Of a stretch of DNA of 64,000 nucleotides, positions 59,218 through 64,000 are shown one piece after another. Origin of the DNA: an uncultured Bacteroidota bacterium (GTDB lineage: Bacteria > Bacteroidota > Bacteroidia > Bacteroidales > P3). The DNA lies in NCBI GenBank assembly GCA_902774845.1, contig CACYJU010000011.1, forward strand, positions 62,001 through 126,000, read 5' to 3'. The position numbers were made by a program, and so were the translations under genes. Position 1 is the stretch's first letter. Each line of letters opens with the position of its first letter. Under the pieces are notes generated by a model. The model saw only the letters and a list, made by a program, of their open reading frames with translations. It was not told the DNA's origin and did not search any database.

Positions 59218-61059
59218 ATGATGAAAGAAAAACGTTGGAAATTAAGACAAGACTATGAAATAGAAGATGTTGAAAGACTTGCAAGAGAATTAGGAGTAGA
59301 CCGAGTTATCGCCACTTTGTTGGTCGAACGCGGTGTTCGGACTTTTGATGAGGCACGACGGTTTTTTAGACCGAGTTTAGAACACCTACACGATCCCTTC
59401 GAGATGAAGGATATGGACAAGGCGGTGGAACGCATCGAAAAAGCCTTGCGTGCGAAAGAACGAATAATGGTGTATGGCGACTATGATGTCGATGGCACCA
59501 GTGCAGTGGCGGTGGTTTACGGTTTTTTGCACACTCTTACAGACAACATTGACTTCTATATCCCCGACCGTGAGAAGGAGGGGTACGGCATTAGTTTTGA
59601 AGGTGTAGACTATGCTAAAGAGACTGGTGTCAAGTTAATCATAGCACTCGACTGTGGCATCAAAGCCATAGAACAAGTTGATTATGCCGCTGAAGCAGGT
59701 ATAGATTTTATAATTGGAGACCATCATCTTCCGGGTGAAGAGATTCCGAAAGCGGTTGCGGTTTTGGATCCAAAACGGGTGGACTGCCCTTATCCATATA
59801 AAGAGCTTTCAGGTTGTGGTATAGGCTTCAAGATAGTGGAGGCCATTTTAGAGAAGAACATAGGGGTGAAATTGAGCGACAACCCTGAAAAGCTCGACAC
59901 AATTGGGCAGCGCCGCTTAGAAGATTTGAAGTTGCGCCTTTTGCATTATTTGGATCTGGTAGTGGTTTCCATTGCGAGCGATATAGTCCCGATGACTGGG
60001 GAAAACAGAGTGTTGGCGTATTATGGATTGAAGGTCATCAACACGCATCCGAGAGCGGGTCTGGAAGCCATCTTGAGTTATGGAAATATAGCAAGGGCCG
60101 ATGGCTCCACGTCGCAGAATCGTAAGGATCAGGGCTATTTTGCAAAGAATCTTACCATAAGTGACCTGGTGTTTCTCGTTGGGCCTCGTATCAATGCGGC
60201 TGGTAGACTTCATAGTGCCTTTGACTCTGTGCGTTTGCTCCTGGAGGAGGATATAGAGAGGGCACGTTTGCTGGCTAAGGAGATTGACGACTATAACCAA
60301 GAGCGAAAGGAACTTGACTCCTCGGCTACAGATACGGCTAAACGTCGTATAGACGGGGATGTGAAGCTACGTGACAAGAAATCGATAGTGCTGTTTGATG
60401 AGAATTGGCACAAAGGGGTTGTGGGTATCGTGGCCTCTCGGTTAGTGGAACTGTACTATAAACCTACTATCATTTTCACTCGGTCGACTGATGATATGTA
60501 TGTGGGTTCGGCAAGATCTGCAGGGGAGTTTGATATACATGCCGCACTTGAGCGGTGTGCTGATCTTTTAGAGCATTTCGGCGGACATAAATGTGCTGCA
60601 GGAGTGTCAGTGAAACCAGAAAATTTTGAACGATTCTGCGAACGGTTTGAAGAAGAAGTTAGCAAAGGAGTACAGCCAGAGGAGGCGGTGCCAGAGATTG
60701 AGATAGACGCAACAATCAGCTTTGCTGAGAATATTACGCCAAAGTTCCTGCGTATTCTGAAACAGTTCTCTCCGTTTGGCCCAGAAAACAACGTCCCGAT
60801 ATTCCTCACCAAAAATCTAATAGATACAGGTCATCCGCGTGTGGTTGGAGCAAAAGATGTGAAACACCTTAAGTTTGCGCCGATACCTTTCGACGAGCGT
60901 TCTCAGAGCTATTCGGCAATAGGATTCCAATTGGGTGAATATTACGATAGGGTGCGTCGGGGCGAACATTTCGACTTAGTATACCAACTCGAGGAGAACT
61001 ATTGGAATGGAAAAACAGAGATGCAACTCAATGTAAAAGACATTCATTTTAGAGATTAA
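59218..61059 (+). CDS. recJ: Single-stranded-DNA exonuclease RecJ
   Basis: The 613-residue DHH phosphoesterase has MVYGDYDVDGTSAVAVVYGF (motif I, near residue 87), the DHH-type block FIIGDHHLPGEEIPKAVAVL (near 167), LSGCGIGFKIVEAIL, VGPRINAAGRLHSAFDSVRL and the DHHA1 region FGGHKCAAGVSVKPENFERF. It digests single-stranded DNA 5' to 3' in recombination and mismatch repair. It starts at ATG 59218 (a second ATG follows immediately) and is 40 bp before ettA. Confidence 0.95.
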   Translation: MMKEKRWKLRQDYEIEDVERLARELGVDRVIATLLVERGVRTFDEARRFFRPSLEHLHDPFEMKDMDKAVERIEKALRAKERIMVYGDYDVDGTSAVAVVYGFLHTLTDNIDFYIPDREKEGYGISFEGVDYAKETGVKLIIALDCGIKAIEQVDYAAEAGIDFIIGDHHLPGEEIPKAVAVLDPKRVDCPYPYKELSGCGIGFKIVEAILEKNIGVKLSDNPEKLDTIGQRRLEDLKLRLLHYLDLVVVSIASDIVPMTGENRVLAYYGLKVINTHPRAGLEAILSYGNIARADGSTSQNRKDQGYFAKNLTISDLVFLVGPRINAAGRLHSAFDSVRLLLEEDIERARLLAKEIDDYNQERKELDSSATDTAKRRIDGDVKLRDKKSIVLFDENWHKGVVGIVASRLVELYYKPTIIFTRSTDDMYVGSARSAGEFDIHAALERCADLLEHFGGHKCAAGVSVKPENFERFCERFEEEVSKGVQPEEAVPEIEIDATISFAENITPKFLRILKQFSPFGPENNVPIFLTKNLIDTGHPRVVGAKDVKHLKFAPIPFDERSQSYSAIGFQLGEYYDRVRRGEHFDLVYQLEENYWNGKTEMQLNVKDIHFRD

Positions 61060-61099
61060 CTGCAACCTTTGCGTATTCATAAAGTCAATCAAAAAGACA

Positions 61100-62770
61100 A
61101 TGGCCGACGATAAAAAGATAATATTTTCCATGGTGGGGGTAGGGAAGCTGATTCCACCGTCACGTCAAATATTGAAAGATATTTACCTTTCGTTCTACTA
61201 CGGAGCTAAAATAGGAATAATAGGTCTTAATGGTAGCGGTAAGTCATCGTTGCTGAAAATAATCGCCGGCGTTGATAAGGATTATCAAGGTGAGGTGGTC
61301 TTTGCACCGGGTTATAGTGTTGGCTATTTAGAACAGGAGCCCCAATTAGATGACACGAAAACGGTGAAGGAAGTTGTGCAGGAGGCTGTGCAGAATATAG
61401 TAGATGCATTGAAAGAGTTTGAAGAGGTGAACAATAAGTTCGCTGACCCAGATGCCGATATTGAAAAATTATGTGAGCGACAGGGTGAGTTGACAGAACT
61501 GCTTGACCATTACGATGCATGGAATCTGGATAGCCGTCTGGAACGTGCTATGGATGCTCTGCGTTGCCCAGAAGAGGATGTGCTGGTTAAGACCCTTAGC
61601 GGTGGAGAACGGAGACGTGTGGCCTTGTGTAGATTGTTGCTTCAGGAGCCAGATATCCTTTTGCTTGACGAGCCCACCAACCACCTCGACGCTGAATCTA
61701 TAGAATGGCTTGAGCAGCACCTTCGCCAATACAAAGGTACGGTGATAGCAGTAACACATGACCGCTATTTTCTCGATAATGTCGCTGGGTGGATTCTTGA
61801 GTTGGATCGTGGAGAAGGTATTCCGTGGCAAGGAAATTATTCCTCGTGGCTTGACCAGAAAACTCAGCGTTTGGCGATGGAGGAGAAACAGGAGAGCAAG
61901 CGTCGTAAGACTCTTGAACGTGAGTTGGAGTGGGTGAGGATGGCTCCCAAGGCACGTCATGCCAAGGGTAAGGCTCGTTTGGCAGCATATGACCGTATGA
62001 TGAATGAGGATGTGAAGGAAAAAGAGCAGAAACTTGAGATATTCATACCGAATGGACCTCGTTTGGGAAATAAGGTTATCGAGGCTAATGGAGTCAGCAA
62101 GGCGTTTGGGGATAAGTTGCTTTATGAGAATCTAACTTTCAGTCTTCCCCCCGCTGGCATAGTTGGTATCATAGGTCCTAACGGCTGTGGTAAGACGACG
62201 TTGTTCCGACTCATTATGGGTTTGGAACAGCCCGATAACGGTACGTTCAGCATAGGTGAAACCGTTAAGTTGGGGTATGTGGATCAACAGCATACTCAGA
62301 TTGACCCTGAAAAGAGTGTGTGGGAAGTGGTGAGTGAGGGTAATGAACAGATACAGGTGGGTGGACGGATAATTAACTCCAGGGCCTACATTAGCCGGTT
62401 CAACTTTTCTGGCAACGATCAAAGTAAGAAAGCGGGAGTGCTTTCTGGCGGTGAACGAAATAGGCTGCATTTGGCGTTGACATTGAAGAGTGAGGCCAAC
62501 GTACTTCTGCTTGACGAGCCTACCAACGATATTGACGTCAATACGATGCGGGCGCTAGAGGAAGGTTTGGAAAATTTTGCAGGTTGTGCGGTTATAATAT
62601 CTCACGACCGATGGTTCCTCGATCGTATATGTACTCATATTTTGGCATTTGAAGGAGACTCGCAGGTCTATTTCTTTGAGGGCTCCTACAGCGAGTATGA
62701 GGAAAATCGACGCAAACGACTGGGCGACGATACACCACACCGTATTAGATATAAGAAACTCCAAAAATAA
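61100..62770 (+). CDS. ettA: Energy-dependent translational throttle protein EttA (ABC-F)
   Basis: The 556-residue ABC-F protein has two ATP-binding cassettes: GLNGSGKSSLLKIIAG (near residue 43) with LSGGERRRVALCRLLL and LLDEPTNHLDAESIEWLEQH, then GPNGCGKTTLFRLIMG (near 353) with LSGGERNRLHLALTL and LLDEPTNDIDVNTMRALEEG. The linker between them (KRRKTLERELEWVRMAPKAR) is the ABC-F/EttA arm. It gates the ribosomal E site according to ATP level; it has no membrane part. It lies 40 bp after recJ. Confidence 0.95.
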   Translation: MADDKKIIFSMVGVGKLIPPSRQILKDIYLSFYYGAKIGIIGLNGSGKSSLLKIIAGVDKDYQGEVVFAPGYSVGYLEQEPQLDDTKTVKEVVQEAVQNIVDALKEFEEVNNKFADPDADIEKLCERQGELTELLDHYDAWNLDSRLERAMDALRCPEEDVLVKTLSGGERRRVALCRLLLQEPDILLLDEPTNHLDAESIEWLEQHLRQYKGTVIAVTHDRYFLDNVAGWILELDRGEGIPWQGNYSSWLDQKTQRLAMEEKQESKRRKTLERELEWVRMAPKARHAKGKARLAAYDRMMNEDVKEKEQKLEIFIPNGPRLGNKVIEANGVSKAFGDKLLYENLTFSLPPAGIVGIIGPNGCGKTTLFRLIMGLEQPDNGTFSIGETVKLGYVDQQHTQIDPEKSVWEVVSEGNEQIQVGGRIINSRAYISRFNFSGNDQSKKAGVLSGGERNRLHLALTLKSEANVLLLDEPTNDIDVNTMRALEEGLENFAGCAVIISHDRWFLDRICTHILAFEGDSQVYFFEGSYSEYEENRRKRLGDDTPHRIRYKKLQK

Positions 62771-62809
62771 ATTTGTTAGTTTATAATCCAAAACCGATAG
62801 ACATATATC

Positions 62810-63526
62810 ATGAAAAAGATTGCAATTCTCACAATCCTTACTCTTTTGGCCTTTTCTTTACATGCACAGCGTCAGCCACGTTTGGGATCATATAACCTAT
62901 ACGATAGGGTAAAAAAAGTTGTTAGCATTACAACCTATTTTGGCGCGAACGATATGAACTATCAGGAGTCTTTTGTATTTGACACAGCAGGAAACCTCAA
63001 AACATACCGTCGCAAAGGTTTCGCCAATGAGACAGTGATTAATTACCCGACTGAAGTTGAACATGATACTTTGGTTCGTACCATTTTTGATAAGGATAAT
63101 GACATTGTTGAAAAACGTCAATATCATCCAGACGGTACCCTATTCCATTCAACACATTATGTCTATAGTGCACCTCATCAGTTGATTATGACTATTGATT
63201 ATGAATATTCGGAAGAGGGGGTTATCGTTGTTCGCACTCTTACTGAATATGATAAATATCGTAATGTCCTTTCTGTGCGCAAATATACGCCAGACGAGGT
63301 GCAGCTATTGGATGAAACATATACATACGATCGTTACTATAATCCTATCAAGAAGGTTCAGATATTCTATGATGAGGTGGCAGATACCCAAACGAAGATT
63401 GTGGAAGAACGCAAATACAAATATGACCGCTATGGGAATTGGTATTCGCAGCAGTATCTGCTGAACGGTAAGAAACGTTATTCGATTGATCGTAAGGTAG
63501 AATACTATTCACATAATAAGAGGTAG
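62810..63526 (+). CDS. Secreted hypothetical protein with YD-like repeats
   Basis: The 238-residue protein has a signal peptide (ILTILTLLAFSLHAQ) and a mature part made of short tyrosine-rich strands: VEHDTLVRTIFDKDNDIVEK, TEYDKYRNVLSVRKYTPDEV, TYTYDRYYNPIKKVQIFYDE and YKYDRYGNWYSQQYL. The pattern 'Y.YD.YGN' recalls the YD repeats of RHS proteins and the MORN-like repeats of Bacteroidota secreted proteins. Function unknown. It is 39 bp after ettA. Confidence 0.7.
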   Translation: MKKIAILTILTLLAFSLHAQRQPRLGSYNLYDRVKKVVSITTYFGANDMNYQESFVFDTAGNLKTYRRKGFANETVINYPTEVEHDTLVRTIFDKDNDIVEKRQYHPDGTLFHSTHYVYSAPHQLIMTIDYEYSEEGVIVVRTLTEYDKYRNVLSVRKYTPDEVQLLDETYTYDRYYNPIKKVQIFYDEVADTQTKIVEERKYKYDRYGNWYSQQYLLNGKKRYSIDRKVEYYSHNKR

Positions 63527-63543
63527 TATGCTGTAATACAAAT

Positions 63544-63639
63544 AGAAAGCCCGCCTGTTACATCAAGCGGGTAACAAATCAGTAACAAAAACGGCTTTTA
63601 TACTGCCATCTGTGGGCGGGTTTTCTGTCTGCAAAGGTA
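63544..63639 (-). ncRNA. Possible small structured transcript (promoter plus hairpins)
   Basis: On the minus strand a TACCTTTG element (63639-63632) is followed by about 80 nt that can fold. AGAAAGCCCGCC (63544-63555) and GGCGGGTTTTCT (63615-63626) are complementary over 12 positions (one G-U pair), and GTTAC/GTAAC pairings lie inside. CCCGC/GCGGG near 63552-63570 offers an alternative hairpin. No reading frame is convincing. It could be a small RNA or a terminator for the upstream gene. Confidence 0.35.
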
Positions 63640-63650
63640 CAAAAAAACTC

Positions 63651-64000
63651 TTTCCTGTTGTTTTTCCTTTGGTCGCTCGGTGTTCGCTCGGTGTTTTTCT
63701 CTCGCTTCGCTCTTGCTTCGTTGTGTGTTTGCGACCTGTTTGCGACCTGTTCAAACCCTGTTTTCTCTTTGTTCACTCTTTGTTCGTTTAATTTTTCACC
63801 TTGCTTCATTGTGCTTTTTTCTCTTGTGTTTTTCTTGTGTTCCTCTTGGGTTTCTCTTTGCTCGCTCTTTGTACACTCACATTTTTCAAGGCTTTTTCAC
63901 GGCTTCACTCGGGCTTCATCCGTTGTTCATCCGTTGTTCGTTTGGTAAATTTCCCTTTGCACATCCTTTGCACAATCCCCTTTTTTGATTGTTTCACGGC
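63651..64000. repeat. 11-bp repeat array, about 31 units, to the window edge
   Basis: Nearly every base from 63651 to the end falls into consecutive 11-bp words: TCGCTCGGTGT (twice), TTTTCTCTCGC, TTCGCTCTTGC, TTTGCGACCTG (twice), TTCAAACCCTG, TTTTCTCTTTG, TTCACTCTTTG, ..., TTCATCCGTTG (twice), to TTTTTTGATTG. Adjacent words differ, but the phase never slips and the common form is TTCNCTCTTTG. Eleven is not a multiple of three, so no coding function is expected. Confidence 0.92.

Noticed and set aside
63563..63809. Two overlapping minus-strand frames rich in Lys, Glu, Asn and Thr
   Set aside because: They arise from the 11-bp array; 11 bp is not a multiple of three and the products are low-complexity.

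Overview
The window looks like a chromosomal segment of a gut- or rumen-type member of the order Bacteroidales (Bacteroidota). The support is: genes preceded by the Bacteroidota promoter pattern (TTTG or a close variant, 19 bp, TAnnTTTG) rather than by Shine-Dalgarno sites; a KorDABC-type 2-oxoacid:ferredoxin oxidoreductase; an EF-G2-like factor; BatA, BspA-like LRR and DUF6266-like proteins; a PorE-like T9SS protein; and the Bacteroidota order of the division and cell-wall (dcw) cluster. No phage, transposase, integrase or CRISPR array is visible. Genus cannot be fixed from the sequence.

Layout. 1-3.8 kb: minus-strand envelope genes (porin-like protein cut by the window edge, membrane protein, LRR lipoprotein, MalY-type PLP enzyme) and tRNA-Ser(GGA). 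3.9-9.7 kb: a complete tripartite RND efflux operon (adaptor, pump, TolC-like channel). 10-14.4 kb: small lineage-specific envelope and hypothetical genes separated by repeat-rich DNA, including a DUF6266-like protein and a chagasin-like inhibitor. 14.9-19.7 kb: rimP-nusA-infB, then tRNA-Arg(CCT) and an EF-G2-like GTPase-fold protein. 22.4-25.8 kb: yraN and korDABC. 26.3-41.7 kb: mraZ-rsmH-ftsL-ftsI-murE-mraY-[murD remnant]-ftsW-murG-murC-ftsQ-ftsA-ftsZ, the machinery for peptidoglycan precursor synthesis and septation. 41.8-50.2 kb: secreted proteins, two paralogous small lipoproteins, folP-cdaA, a TPR protein and the PorE-like protein. 50.3-63.5 kb: housekeeping genes (prfA, kbl, nth, recJ, ettA), a nitroreductase, an M28 peptidase, a BatA-like von Willebrand protein with a membrane HExxH partner, and an EEP-family protein.

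Two things stand out. First, the murD slot of the dcw cluster holds only a 179-residue C-terminal fragment, without the ATP-binding core and with the usual catalytic residues replaced, although every neighbour looks intact. Second, much of the intergenic DNA is built from degenerate tandem words with fixed periods of 7, 8, 9 or 11 bp. The clearest is a run of about 31 consecutive 11-bp units filling the last 350 bases. These arrays sit between genes of single operons, and one supplies the last codons of rsmH.

Functions are assigned from motifs, length and gene order read by eye; no database search was run.
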